A stretch of DNA of 64,000 nt, from the NCBI GenBank assembly GCA_963971225.1, contig OZ020269.1, positions 9,988,201 to 10,052,200 of the forward strand, read 5' to 3'. A program made the translations under genes and the position numbers. Each line of letters starts with the position of its first letter. The first letter of the stretch is position 1. Shown here piece after piece: positions 32,601 to 44,164 of the stretch. The notes below the pieces were generated by a model. It did not search any database. It was not told the DNA's origin and saw only the letters and a program-made list of their open reading frames with translations. This DNA comes from Melieria omissa (taxonomy: Eukaryota; Arthropoda; Insecta; Diptera; Ulidiidae).

Positions 32601-33950
32601 CACAATATGAGACGAGATTCGTATCGCTAATTGCACGCGTTGGCTTCGCGCAGTCATGCAACGTTGTGCAAGTGACATTGCTTAGTTTTGTTTCCATGCC
32701 TGAAAGTATGCAACAATTTGTGTGGTTCGTCCAGCAGTGCCGGCAAAACGTCTTGAAACGCTGCTGCGCCAGACATGCACAAGAGCCGCACCGAAAAACA
32801 TAATCAAAATAAACGGAAAAGCGAACGCATTAAAGTAATAGACGGAGATTCCGGCAGCGCAGATGTTGACGAAGCGCCAGTCAAAGGAAAAGCACAAAAG
32901 CAAAAGTAACAAAACCGAAGAAAATGAGCAGCAAAAGGCACACATGACCGAGAGACCGAATCAGGAATACCGTCAGAAAGCAACAAACCGAAATACCAGC
33001 TGCTCTGTTTGCCATCTCGCCTCCGACGGAAAGTCGTCCAGAACGACATCGCCATCGACAACGCGACGCTGCTGTTCGACGCTTTGTCGGCGTCATGTTA
33101 ACTTTATTTTAAAATCTTCTGCGCCAACACACATAAACACATATTTTTATAGTGTAATGTGTAGGGCGAAGCACGGCTAGCCGGTGTTGCCCTCAGTCCG
33201 CCCATTCAAGTTGCGCTGCCGCAGCTACGCTCGCTCAGCCGCAATTTTACGACTTTGACTGCGTTTACAACGACGGCAGTGGCTCCAGCACCCAGTAACC
33301 GGCATTGTAAGCACTTGAGAAATTATGTTTGCGAATGGCGGAATTGAGGTGTACGCCAGAACATGAGCGGCGGCGGCGGCAAAAAGAAAAACAAAATATT
33401 TTACTATAACTGCGCTATTTTTAGTCAAACAGCCATCCAGCCAGCCGGCGTGTTATTCCCAGCGTTCGCGTATGTTTTCCGCCATGTGTGCGGCGGCTGT
33501 TGCGAGTGCGGGCGCACTTCTTTTGCCGTTGAGCGTTTGTTGCTGGGGAATTTGTATGCCTGTTTGTTTGCCTTTGTTGTCTATCTTTTTGCTCATATTT
33601 CGCAATTGGTCCACCCTCCACGCCTGTCTGCGTATTTTGGCGTCTTGCTATTTGCTGTTGGCTTTTATGTTTAAAGTTTTTGGCGTGCTTGGAATTTCAG
33701 CACTTTGCCTTGACATTGTGTCTTTTTATTATTATTTCTCGTTTTCTTGCCGTCACTTTGCATTCGGATTTGCGCGGATTTATTTATTTTTGAACCAGCT
33801 GCAAGCAAATGGGTGCTTTGCGAGAAATATTGGCATTTCGATTACCAAAGTCAGAGACTAAGTTTTTACACAATAATTGTAGGAATAAGCAATTCGTATG
33901 AACTTTGCAGAAGCACCTTAAGTATGACTTACAATGAGTAATGAGTTTTC
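29691..33950. other. GC-richer block with microsatellites and T-tracts
   Basis: (TG)n at 29816-29831, CAA repeats at about 30390-30420 and 30555-30570, TTG repeats near 30660-30700, CA plus GACA repeats at 31310-31345 and dense TTTTTTC tracts at 31500-31760. Many overlapping frames, none with a domain. The 111-codon frame at 32468-32803 is not low complexity but is unrecognised. No transposon ends found. Confidence 0.4.
31987..32130 (+). CDS. Candidate short membrane-peptide ORF or first exon
   Basis: ATG at 31987 in the context CGAAAATG, a good fly start, opens 47 codons: MFGRLVKTFALTGL, a hydrophobic VVVFGLLLLLLLLLW stretch, then a short tail. One membrane or signal-anchor helix is predicted. 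CTT/GTGAGT at about 32080 could be a donor. The Leu run comes from TTG/TTA repeats, so chance is a serious alternative. Confidence 0.2.
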   Translation: MFGRLVKTFALTGLVVVFGLLLLLLLLLWPYLVSVVFGCALLTNELN

Positions 33951-35500
33951 TTTGAAATAAATATCGATATTGTTAAGGTGCCGTCAGACTATGCAGAGTA
34001 AAGTACTTTCGGAATGTGATTGAAGGTCTAAAATTTCAGAAAGTTACACATTGCATGGAAAGTAAAGACTACTTACTTTCCAAACATCTACATTCACGTC
34101 TACTTTTTGAAAATAATTTTCGAATGGGTGTGTTGCAAGGCAGTTGAGAGTTTTACTGTCAGTTCTGATCTATCAGAGTGTTGCACAGTGATTCGACTCC
34201 ATACAACCGCGGGACTAAATTAGAAGGAGTGGTCCGTTCTTCATAAAATTTGGTTTACTAGTTAATCATGGTCTGCTGAATTGAAGTCTCCATTTTGTTC
34301 TTAAATTGTTGTAGTTTGGCAATGTCTGAGACTTAAATTTGTAAATTTCGTCATTTTTGGAGATCTATAGCACCAAGTGTGTTGACTAATCCGACTAATT
34401 AATCCGTAACGTCAACATTAATAATTCCTAAGAGTAACAAAAATTGTCTGAGGATCCTCTGGTTTTACAATAAAAACGATAATCATAGATGTTTGTTTTA
34501 CATTTGTGCAGATTTTTTCATTTTTCATGCTGATTGCATACTTTTAGGGATTAATAAAATAAATTTTGTCAAAAACTAGGTGTTTAGAGCACTTTTCAAA
34601 TTGAATTATTTTCTGAGATCGGAAGATATCGGAGGATGTAATTACATTATACGACAAAGAAAGAATGCTTCTTAAGATAAAAAAATTCAGGAACATACTT
34701 TTTAGATATTTCGTTTGCCAATTTTCAGATTTTAAATTTAAAGCCTCAGCTTCACAAATTTTGAGAAAACATTAAAAGCGAAAATGGCCACATCTTTTTT
34801 TAATCTATATTGAAAGTTTTAGCAACTTCTTCGTAACCATGTATTTTTAAAATAGACTAAAAAACAGAAAATATATTTTAAAATTTTTTTGTGAAAAAAA
34901 TTTCAACTTGAGCCGCTTTTGCACAAACACTAATAAATTTTTTGCACACAATTTTTGGGGCTTTCTTAGTTGGGGTTTAACTTTTGAAATGACATCAAAA
35001 TCGTTAAATTCTGAGACTATGAATTTTTTGAATTTTGTCTATGAAACGAATTTATAATACACACTCTGGCAGCTCCATGGCCATTTAACTGTACGATAAC
35101 ATAACGTTTTAATTCTTGTGTCATTAAAATCGGTTGAAATTACATTTTGATTATACATTTTTTATCGCAGGCAGACAACCTATTATTGTCCATAGGATTG
35201 CAGTTCCAGCACTTTCTTCTCTATAGAAACGGTTTATATGAAAGAATCAATTTCAAATGTTTTCTAATTACACCTAAAATTATGCAGCACATTGAAACAT
35301 GCGACATATCCATTGAAAACCGTTCAAAAAGTCGGCCATGCTTTGTTGCATATTTTTAGGATTATTCTTTTGTATTCAATGGAGAATGTTCTTTGTTTCT
35401 TTGCTTTTAATTGCAATATGGCAATAAGGACGGATTCGGCCCGGACCTATGTCAATACAGTTACAATAGATGCTGCAATATACAAAAACAGCAACCGCTA
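33951..35500. other. AT-rich non-coding stretch
   Basis: Long A/T-rich DNA with no open frame of note and no inverted terminal repeats that I could pair. Confidence 0.45.
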
Positions 35501-38340
35501 TAAAAACAACAGCAATAGGGAAAACAGTATTTAAAAATTGTAAACTGAAGCGATTGTTAGGCAGGAAACCACTGAAGCACGCACAGTGGAGACCGAAGTT
35601 GAAGCGAATGGAGCGAGCCAACTGGCGACCGAGTGAGTGAGTGGGCGGGCGTGTGTGTGTGTGTGTGGCATGTGACGACAAATGCTGTTGTTCTGTTGGC
35701 CTCTTGCGCCGCTAACTGTCGCTGACGCAGGAAGCTAACGACTTGAAATGAACAACGGTGGCAAAAATGAAAAAATTGTCATGGAAAAATGAAAAGAATG
35801 CAAAATTGCTACTTCTTTCGGGCCGGCGCGGCGTTCGTTGCGCGTGTGTCGCCCCTGCGTTGGTGCTGCATGCGCTGCACAGCATTTAACATCACTTCCT
35901 GTTGGGAAGGCCGCCGCCGCCTGCCGCGGTGTCTTGCCGCTTGCCACTGGTCGGGCGGCAGGGCCACCTCGTTCGTTGCTGTCGTTGTCGTCGCTCACTT
36001 GACGTCTCATTTCCGTCACTTGTATATTCTTTTTCTTGCTTTCTCTGTTTTTCCCATACGATTCTGGTTCGGTTTTAACTTTTTTGCTTTCTGTTTCTGT
36101 ACGTTTTTTCGTTTTTGTGTCGCAGCAACATACAAACTGTGTGAGTTTGTCTTGGTAGTGCGCATTTTTTCTTCCCCCTGCTTCCTTCCATTGGCACTTT
36201 GTATCTGCGTTTTCGTTTGCTGCCGCTCGGAATCTTCATTTACTTGCGCCACTTGCGTCTCTCCTCCCTGGCCGCTGCCCATTATTGCAGTGATGTCCCT
36301 TTGTAGTGCCACAATTGTTTTTTTTCAGGCCGATCTCCACCAGCTCCCAGTTTGTCCGGCTGCCTTGCCACCCACTCGCTCAGCTGCGCGGCAGATTCTT
36401 CTGGCCGCCATATCGCTGTCGCGTCCACAACTTCAGCTCATTCCCCGACTGGGCACGTCGCTTCCGTCCCTCGCCACGACTCCCACTCGTTCGCTCGTTG
36501 CCCGCATTCCCGCTGCGCTGGTTCGCCCGCCCGCCCGCTGCATTGCATTCCATTCGACTTCCATTTCCTTCTCGGCTCAACTGGTAATCAGCGTTCGGTT
36601 GGCAGAAAACAGCAACAGAATGAAAAAAAGCACAAGAATGGCATAAAAAAGCGAAAAGAAAATATCGGAAGGAGGCCACCGCACGTTAAAAAAAATGGAA
36701 TTAATTTCTTTGGTGTTGGTTGGGTTGTTGTTTTTGTTTTTGGGTTTCCTTTCTGTTGTTGTGGATTTTTTAGTTTGTCCATTGCATATCCACAACTACT
36801 ACAACAGCAGCAGCAACAACAGCTGCCGCTGTACTGGCTGCGCCACTCATCTTCCACGACAGCGACGAAGGACGAAGTGGCGAATTTTTTGCGCGCAGCT
36901 CCTACTGGCCGCTTTGGCGTTGGTGCCTTGTCTGCTGGTAGTTGGCTGCTCGGACTTTTGCTCGCACGGCGCCAGCTGTGTGGTTGTTGTTGCCGTTGGT
37001 GAATCCGTTCTTCCGATGCTTCGTTGCCATGTCGAGCTGAGCCATCCGGGCTGGCCGCCCATAACTCTCGACATGGTTTTAAAGCAATTTTTTCCAATTG
37101 TTCATTTACTCAATTTTTTCCCGCACGTGCATGTGCTGGTGTCGTGGCGAGTGCCTGTGTGTGTGTGTGTGTGTTTGTGTGAGTGCTTGTGTGTTGGTGC
37201 ATCGAATGCGCTATCTATCAAGTGGGTGGCTGGGCTGTGTTTGCTTTGCTAGATGCGGCAATGGATCTTTCATTAGAATCCTCACACATACACACACACG
37301 CGCGCTCATCTGCACATTGAGCTACTCCCACTTCCGTAGGTTCTTGGGGCTTTGTAACTAATGAAGCTGCTCCTATTACCCATCCGCACCCTATGAGTGT
37401 TGCGCCCGCCCGCCACCGCCTCTACTGCACCAATGCAGCTATGTGCTTCCTTGCTAATCCTCGCGTCCCGCTTGGCCGCTCCTCCCTCGCCGCTCGGCAG
37501 CGCTTTTTTCCGTTTCTCATGCGCTATCTTCAGCTCTGACCTGCCCCGCCGATCGCTCCCGCGCCTTTGCGCGTGCTGCAATCTGCATTCAGCGCCGCGC
37601 TCTTGTTGTGGTATTAGTTTGCTTTCCGTGATTTCGGTGCGGATTCTTTCTGCTTTCCCCGCCGTTGTTGCTGTTATTGTCGTGCGGCGTTTTTTCTGCT
37701 CGTGTCTGCTTTGAAAGTATTTCAGTGCGCAGATTTAATTACAGTTCTCTGCAAGATAATCGAATTTTTTCATCTGCATGTCGATTTCCTTCACTTTGAA
37801 ATCGAATAAATTCCTTGTTTCGTTTTGGTGTCTGTGTGCTCGCTCTTTGCACCGCTCCACTCCTTTCCTGTTCCGCTTCTCAATATCCTTTGCGAGTTGT
37901 ATTTGTAATTGTTGTTGTTGTTGTTGCTTTTGCTATTTGGTGCCGCTATATGCAGTTAAGATTTATATTACACTCGTATTTGCATTCCTTGCAGCATTGC
38001 AAGAATGCGCGTTATTTGGATTTTTCTCAGATTCTCTCTTGCCTTTTCCATTTACCGCAAACACATTACGCAGCGCTATCTGGCAGCTGTATGCCGTATG
38101 CCTTCTAACTCGGATGCGTTTCCTTTACGCAACTATTCCCTATTCCCTGTTGAAAGCAATTATAAACACCAGTATGCAATTTTCACATGAGTATCGTATT
38201 GGAGCCCACTTTCAGTTTACGAGCCGATTTTTGCCATTTTCTTTGAAAAATGAAACAATTCTTTGTGAACATGATTGTTGTCTGAGCCACCAGATTCGAG
38301 CAGCGCGATATCTATAACGTCTCAAACAGAGAGAAAATTT
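35501..38340. other. GC-richer block without transposons
   Basis: (GT)n at 35651-35667 and 37156-37174; TTTTTTC tracts at about 36105, 36166, 37088, 37112, 37506, 37690 and 37765. The 285-codon plus-strand frame at 35789-36646 is rich in Arg, Ala, Cys and Phe with no domain and is crossed by equally open frames on the other strand, so it is treated as compositional. Confidence 0.4.
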
Positions 38341-38652
38341 TGCTGGCACATGTCAGATAAATCATAAACTGCTGTTGAATTGCGCAATCAATGGTCATAG
38401 TTTGCTTAGCAAACTCTGATAGTATCGAAAAGAAAGGAGGGCAATGAAACTGTCAATGTAATGGGACGAAAATGAGCTTCTACAACCGTCTTTGCACTGA
38501 AAGCATCCTGAGAAATGGGACATTTTTCTAGAGGCAATGAAGCTATTCTTAGATAGGCCCACTGAGCTGGGCCACCAAGTATAAGGTGGTCTAAAGAATT
38601 GCTACTGTTATACGGCTTTAAATCTTTCGGGACTGCTGGGATCATATGTCTC

Positions 38653-39593
38653 ATTAAGGGAATACGGGAATTCTTTGTAAGGTGCCACCCCTGCTCGATT
38701 TCGACGTTCCAGCAATCCATGAAAAAAAATTCCAATTGTCACTTAAGGTATATATGTCAACATCAATTTTAATGTGGGTTTTGAGGGAAAAGACGCAATA
38801 ACACGGTCTGCGTAAATAAAAGTGTCAAATTTGGTTAAGAAAAAGCAGAAAAATGACAACTGAAGGTTTTTCTTGCAGTGAAAAAGTAACCAAAAACTTA
38901 TAAAAAACTAAGGTAAATATCAGTGTTGGACTTAATTTGTAATGCTTTTTCATAATCAGAAATAATATCCGAGCATATCGTAAAAGGATCAAACTTATTC
39001 AATGATTTCCAAAATGGCGTGAAAATGTAAAGTGTCACCTTTTTTCTTTGTAAGGTGCCACTCCCCTTTTTTCATTGTTTTGTGGTCCTATATCGGTAAA
39101 ATGACTTTTTATTGCTCGGAATCGTCATTACAATGAATTTAAAGTGTTCTTAGTCAATTTTTCTCTAATCCTATCATGAGAAATAAATTAGTTCAGTTTT
39201 GTTTATCAATTTCCATACACTTTTTCGTTTTATTCGTTATCATTCAATTTGCATTTTGCATTAGGTTATTTTCTATTCAATTCAAATTAAATTCAATAAT
39301 TTTTCGTAAATTTTCTAAATCATGCATTTTTACTTGAGATTTCAACGTTTTTAGCGGTTTTTTTAGGGGGTGGCACTTTATATTAAAACATTTTAGGGTG
39401 TCGATTTTGAACACTTTGGGAAATTGGCTGCAAAATTCGTATTTACGAAAAATTCAAATAAAGTGTTGTTACCTTGGATCATAGCTCTTTAAATACTCTT
39501 TCCAACGGTGTATTAAAATTGGCGATACGTTAATTTTCTAACGAGTTTTGCGCAGAAAAGCTTTGGGGTGGCACCTTACAAAGAATTCCCCTA
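38653..39593. mobile_element. Non-autonomous element with nested inverted repeats
   Basis: GGAATTCTTTGTAAGGTGCC at the left (from about 38667), continuing ACCCC, is inverted at the right as GGGGTGGCACCTTACAAAGA and then ATTCCCC (39565-39591). TTAA at 38654 and TAAT at the right edge hint at a TTAA target, with about six extra bases in the left tip. A second, inner pair of the same unit lies at 39046-39073 (CTTTGTAAGGTGCCACTCCC) and, inverted, at 39365-39380 (GGGGGTGGCACTTTA). The interior is AT-rich and non-coding; the minus-strand frame at 38406-38735 straddles the left end and is probably spurious. Confidence 0.7.
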
Positions 39594-40250
39594 ATATTTA
39601 TTTAAACCCAAAATACTTATAAGAATTATATGTATGTCCTCGGATCAACGGGTTGTTTCAGAATTTATGAGTATGATACATTATTTTCTAGCTCGAACTT
39701 TCAAAGCAAAAGTTTGGATTTTCAAAATTAAACTTTGTCCCGAAAGGATTGAATGACTTAAAACAATAATTTAACCATAGGAACAAATCTCTTAACTTGT
39801 CACTATGGGAAATTCGGGCAAATTGTATTTAAAAAAATTACTTTCTTGCGATATATTATTATATTGACTCCTATTTTGTAAGGAAGTTTGAATTGGCCGG
39901 GTATTCTAGTGTTTAAAGATCTGTCAGAATTTGACCGATACAATTTTTTCTTATATGTAAATAAATTTTCCACTTAAATATATTTTTTCTCTTTTCCATT
40001 GCAGGTAAGACGCTGAAACATTGTCTTTGGTAGTATTTGTGAGTGTTTATCAAAATTTGCATTTATACATTCAAACTTTTTCATCCAAGTTTGAAGATGA
40101 ATCTTTCGAAAAAGAAGTTTTTAAAGCCTAAAATAAAACAAAATGCCAAATCAACCACCAAATCGACATTGCACGTTTTAAACCATTGGCTGCTATGCTC
40201 GTGCAACCGAACAACAGCCTAATTACAGTCTTCGGATCAAAATTAAAAAC
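39594..40250. other. AT-rich spacer
   Basis: Contains TTTTCCATTGCAG/GTAAGACG at about 39993-40013, adjacent acceptor-like and donor-like sequences. No coding signal follows. Confidence 0.4.
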
Positions 40251-41800
40251 AAAAAAAATTAAGAATGCTTCAACGCTGGCTGGGAATAGCTTCGTTGGCT
40301 GGTTCGCTGGCTGTCTGTCCGTCTGTCTGCTTACCTAAACGCGAGTAAAAATTACCTGTTGTTTGGCCGAAATTACACATAAAATTGAACCCCACGCCGT
40401 CGTATACGAAATGTGAAATTCGAAACCAAAAATCGGCCGCAAAGACGATGGCGACGACGACGCTGCAGACTGCAGCAATCGAGGTAGAACAAAATTTGGC
40501 TGGCGCTGAGCGCACTTTGCGGAGCAATTGCCAAGGCGGCCGGCCGTGCTCGCTGCTGGGCTCTGTTCGAAGTCGCTCAGGCGCTGTCAGTCGCTGACTG
40601 GCTGAACGGCTGACTGACTGGAGTGATTACGTTCTTTGGATTGTGTGCGCTCTGGTTTGGCCGCTCGGCTGGTCCGTTGCTTGGACGATCGCTTGGTTGG
40701 TTGGTTTTTGGCTGTCGTCGTCGCCATGGTGTGGTGTGGTTTCTTGGAATGCTTGGCTTATTGTTTGTCGTTGTAGTTATTGCCGCTGTCTGCCTGCTCC
40801 TGCTCTGCTGCTCGAGCGTGTTGCTTTGTCTTTTCTCAATATTTAAATACAATTCTGTACACAAACACCGCTGGTGTTGATATCAAATAATCTTTGTGCA
40901 AACAGCAAAAACAACAAGCGCCGAACACCGACATAAATACTACCTGTAATTTATACGTGTATATGTGTGTGTGTGTGCGTACATTTACTTTGAGCTTGTA
41001 TTTCCTTATATACGAACACGTGTGTGTGCTACGTGTGGTGTGTTTGTTGTTGTTCCATTGCAGAAGCAGCCAGCATAAATTTTTATCTTGTCGATACAGT
41101 TTTCAAGCCAAGTCGTCGATCCGTTTGCTCGACCGTCCGTCCGGTCGCCAGTCTGTGCGCGCTGCCTGTTCGCTCGCTCGTTCGTTGGCTCAGCGAATAC
41201 AGTGAAAACTTTTGTGCCAGCGACCGCTGCAAATCCCATTTCATCGCCGTCGTCGATGTTGCGTCGCTGCCGTTGCTGATTGCTGCGAGCGTGTTAGGCT
41301 GGCTGATTGCTCATTTGCCGCTAATTGAGTCCGGGTACGAACAGTGTTGTCTGCTTTACGCATTTCGAATGCCGCTGCTCAATTTTGTACTCCAACACAT
41401 TTGAAATTTAATGCGAAATTCGAGATCCAACGCGCACTTCTTCCATCACGAACGACAAAAAGAAATTGAAAAGCAAAACTTTTTGAACGACTCGACGCAT
41501 TGGAAGGTCGGGTGGGGCACGCATCCAAGTGTTGGTGTCGTAATGAACTGAAAAAATTGTGACAATGTGTTTATATGACATCATTGTCGGGGCAACAAAC
41601 TGTTGATGAAGCGAGGCGCTGCAGTTTGAGTTTAATTTAGTTTGGGAGGGGGGGGGGGGGGCGCGGAAGTGAAACTGTAGCGTTTCACTAAAACGCGCTG
41701 AAGTTGAAAATCTGAAATAATTTTTGAAGTTTTGAATTTATTCGGTTTTAAAATAAGTGAAAATTGGTTTTGAGTTAAACGAGATTAGTTAGAATATGAA
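40251..41800. other. GC-richer block
   Basis: GACTGGCTGAACGGCTGACT-type repeats near 40595-40625 and a run of 14 G at 41648-41661. No supported gene; overlapping frames are compositional. Confidence 0.4.
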
Positions 41801-41839
41801 ATATGAAAAAATTATATGACAGCTTGGAATTACATCGCA

Positions 41840-42431
41840 CACGCACTACAAAAGTGACACAACTCAAAATTTTTCATTTTCGGGTTTATGTGTTAACACT
41901 GTGCACAATGCATAAATCTACCAACTTTTGTTGTTTTTTGTTGTTTTGCTGTTACAAAAATACAGTAAGGTCTCTTTTCATGTCAGAAGTTTGATGCTAT
42001 TTGATTGCTGCAGCTCAATGCAAAAGAGTCCTAACTCAAATTGTGTCACTTTTGACGAAATAAATTTTGTTAAAGTTCATTTTAAGCAAAATTCTGACAA
42101 TTTTTGTATATATTTTGAATATTTAAAATTAATTACCTATGAATTTTGAAAATTTTTCTTTCAACTTTTTAACTGTTATTTATAATTATTAAATTCAGAA
42201 AAAGTGGCATAACTTGAAATAGTTCCGTAATTATTGAATTAAATAATCATCAAAACAGTCACAACTCAAAATTTTGGATTTTCTAGTGTAAAATAAAACA
42301 AAAATTCTTGGAACTTATCAAAAAGCATAATCTGTAAGGATTTTCTACTGAACGGTCTATTCGTTATTTAAAAAAATGTTTATTTAGCTCAAAAACAGTA
42401 ATTTTTAGTTATGTCACTTTTGTTGTGCGTG
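41840..42431. mobile_element. Tc1-type MITE with CACGCACNACAAAAGTGAC ends
   Basis: The left end CACGCACTACAAAAGTGACA (41840) is matched, inverted, by TGTCACTTTTGTTGTGCGTG (ending 42431). The right end is followed by TA; the left has CA in that place, one change from TA. The AACTCAAAATTTT motif recurs inside (41861, 42262) and GTCACTTTTG near 42044, so the interior is a patchwork of end-like pieces. No coding capacity. Confidence 0.75.
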
Positions 42432-42433
42432 TA

Positions 42434-43800
42434 CGATATATGACTTTATGTCTGGACAGTGAAACTATTTACCCACAATTGTACATAATGGGTCTAAATT
42501 GTCTTAGTACCCAAAGAAACAACAGTTGACATGTACTTCCGATCGGACAGAGCCAACCGGATGAGAGTTTTGTAAGATCTCTTTGAACATTAACGAATTT
42601 GCTAAGTCATTCAGATATTTTGGTTTTTTTTTCTGAACCTAAAACTTTGGAACTTTCAAAACCATCAAAGTTTTTTTCGAAAAGTATAGCTTTCAAAAAT
42701 TCACCAACAACATCATAAAGTTTCTGCCTCAGGAGAGTTCCTAGTTTAGTTTGACTTGGTGAATTGGTCACAAGTGGCGAGTGACGAGTTCGACTAAAAA
42801 TGCCAGTAAGTGCACTGCTGTGGCCTGCAGCGAGCAACAACCGACGAGTTGTTGAGACAGTCGAGCGAGCTATAATTTCTCTTAAGCGATATCGAAAACC
42901 AATACTTGTGCAATCCGTCGCAGTTCGCACTCGCATAGCGCAGAAAGCGCCTTTTCATTGCTCGGGAAACCTCACAACAACAAAAAGGCAGACTTGTGAG
43001 GGAAAAAATCGACATCGCATGGCACAATATTATATAAAAACAAAATAACAACAACAATAACATTTGTAAGGGCAAATACAACAATAACAACATAAATTTG
43101 TAGCTGAACAATTTTTTTTTTAAATTTTTTCTCATTGGTTGTTTTTTTTTTTATCTCAAGCTCGTATGTGTGGGTACTCAAGACCCTGCGAGCGGCAAAC
43201 GAGCCCAATGTGTTGTTGTTGGTTTGGTGTGAGATTGCAATGGTGTTGGTGTAGGTTGCCATACCTGGCTGTGGTCTACCTGTCGTTTATGCTCGGCTTA
43301 CAAATGAACACAGCCACACACGCCTATATACAAATTGCTTGTCTGTATATATGGGTATCTGTGTGTATGTTTGTTTGTGTGTGTGTGTGTGTGTGTGCTG
43401 GGCCGCACATTACCACCAATACAATTAGCATTACCCACTACCATTACTCAGAGATTCACACGCATACGATCACATGCCGCACACATTGACCACAGCCACA
43501 GCAACAACAATTACAACAACGACAACAACAAGAAGAATAACAACGGCAGCAGCAGCAACAAGAGTCACACTTAAATGAAACCAAGCCGTGTACGGTGTGT
43601 CGTGCCGTGCTGTGCCGTGTTGCGTTGAGTTGTGCTTGTTTTTGTTGTTGTTGCTTGGATTGAGTTGAGTTGAGGTGAGGCGCAACGAAACGCGACGAGC
43701 CGACGTATAGCAGCCGCAGTCGCCGTCGCAGCCAAGTGCCAAGTCAAAGTCTTGAAATTGGGTTTTGGAATTTTTTCTTGCTTTTCTTTCGCTTCAGTAC
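42434..43800. other. Transition from AT-rich to GC-richer DNA
   Basis: (TG)n at 43376-43397 and CAA/ACAACA repeats at 43498-43560. No supported gene. Confidence 0.4.
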
Positions 43801-43810
43801 GATTTCTCAG

Positions 43811-43845
43811 TCAGTTTGGCATTCGTCAAATTTCGCGGCGGACAT
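43811..43845 (+). promoter_or_regulatory. Candidate Inr + DPE core promoter, start at 43813
   Basis: TCAGTT at 43811-43816 matches the fly initiator TCAKTY perfectly, with A+1 at 43813. GGACAT at 43840-43845 matches the downstream promoter element RGWYVT perfectly at exactly +28 to +33, the spacing DPE function requires. There is no TATA box about 30 bases upstream, as expected for DPE promoters. The following 350 bases look like a 5'UTR. By composition-free counting, one such pair is expected about every 170 kb per strand, so chance is not excluded. Confidence 0.5.
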
Positions 43846-44159
43846 TTGTGGTGCGCGTTTTTGTGCAAGCGGCAAAATTTTTATAGTTTTGAGATTAAAA
43901 TCCAAGCTACGATTTATAGGCAAATGTAAAAAAAATATAGAATAGAAAAATTCACGTAACGGCGATCGCTCTTTGCAAAAGACTCGAGTCTAAAATTGAC
44001 CAACAAGTATTTATTAATCACGTGAAAAATTCGGCAAAATCAAACATACTCGGCGAAGGTGTGCAGTACGAATTACCGGTACGACAATCAGCCAAACGAG
44101 CAACGGGAAACGTGAAAGTACGTGAAAGCAGCAAAGAAGTGAAATATAAATAATTTAAA
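43813..44159 (+). other. Candidate 5'UTR exon downstream of the Inr/DPE promoter
   Basis: From the predicted start the sequence becomes A-rich with GTGAAA/AAAATC repeats typical of fly leaders (CACGTGAAAAATTCGGCAAAA, ACGTGAAAGCAGCAAAGAAG) and ends AATTTAAA/GTGAGT at 44159/44160, a consensus donor. No long ORF. If real it is a non-coding first exon of a plus-strand transcript, possibly an internal start for the BTB gene or another gene whose coding exons lie outside the window. Confidence 0.35.
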
Positions 44160-44164
44160 GTGAG

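Noticed and set aside
35789..36646. 285-codon plus-strand open frame, the longest in the window
   Set aside because: Arg/Ala/Cys/Phe-rich with no domain, overlapped by open frames in other phases and on the minus strand; looks like a product of GC-rich, stop-poor repeats.
38406..38735. 109-codon minus-strand frame
   Set aside because: Straddles the left end of a non-coding mobile element and has no recognisable motif.
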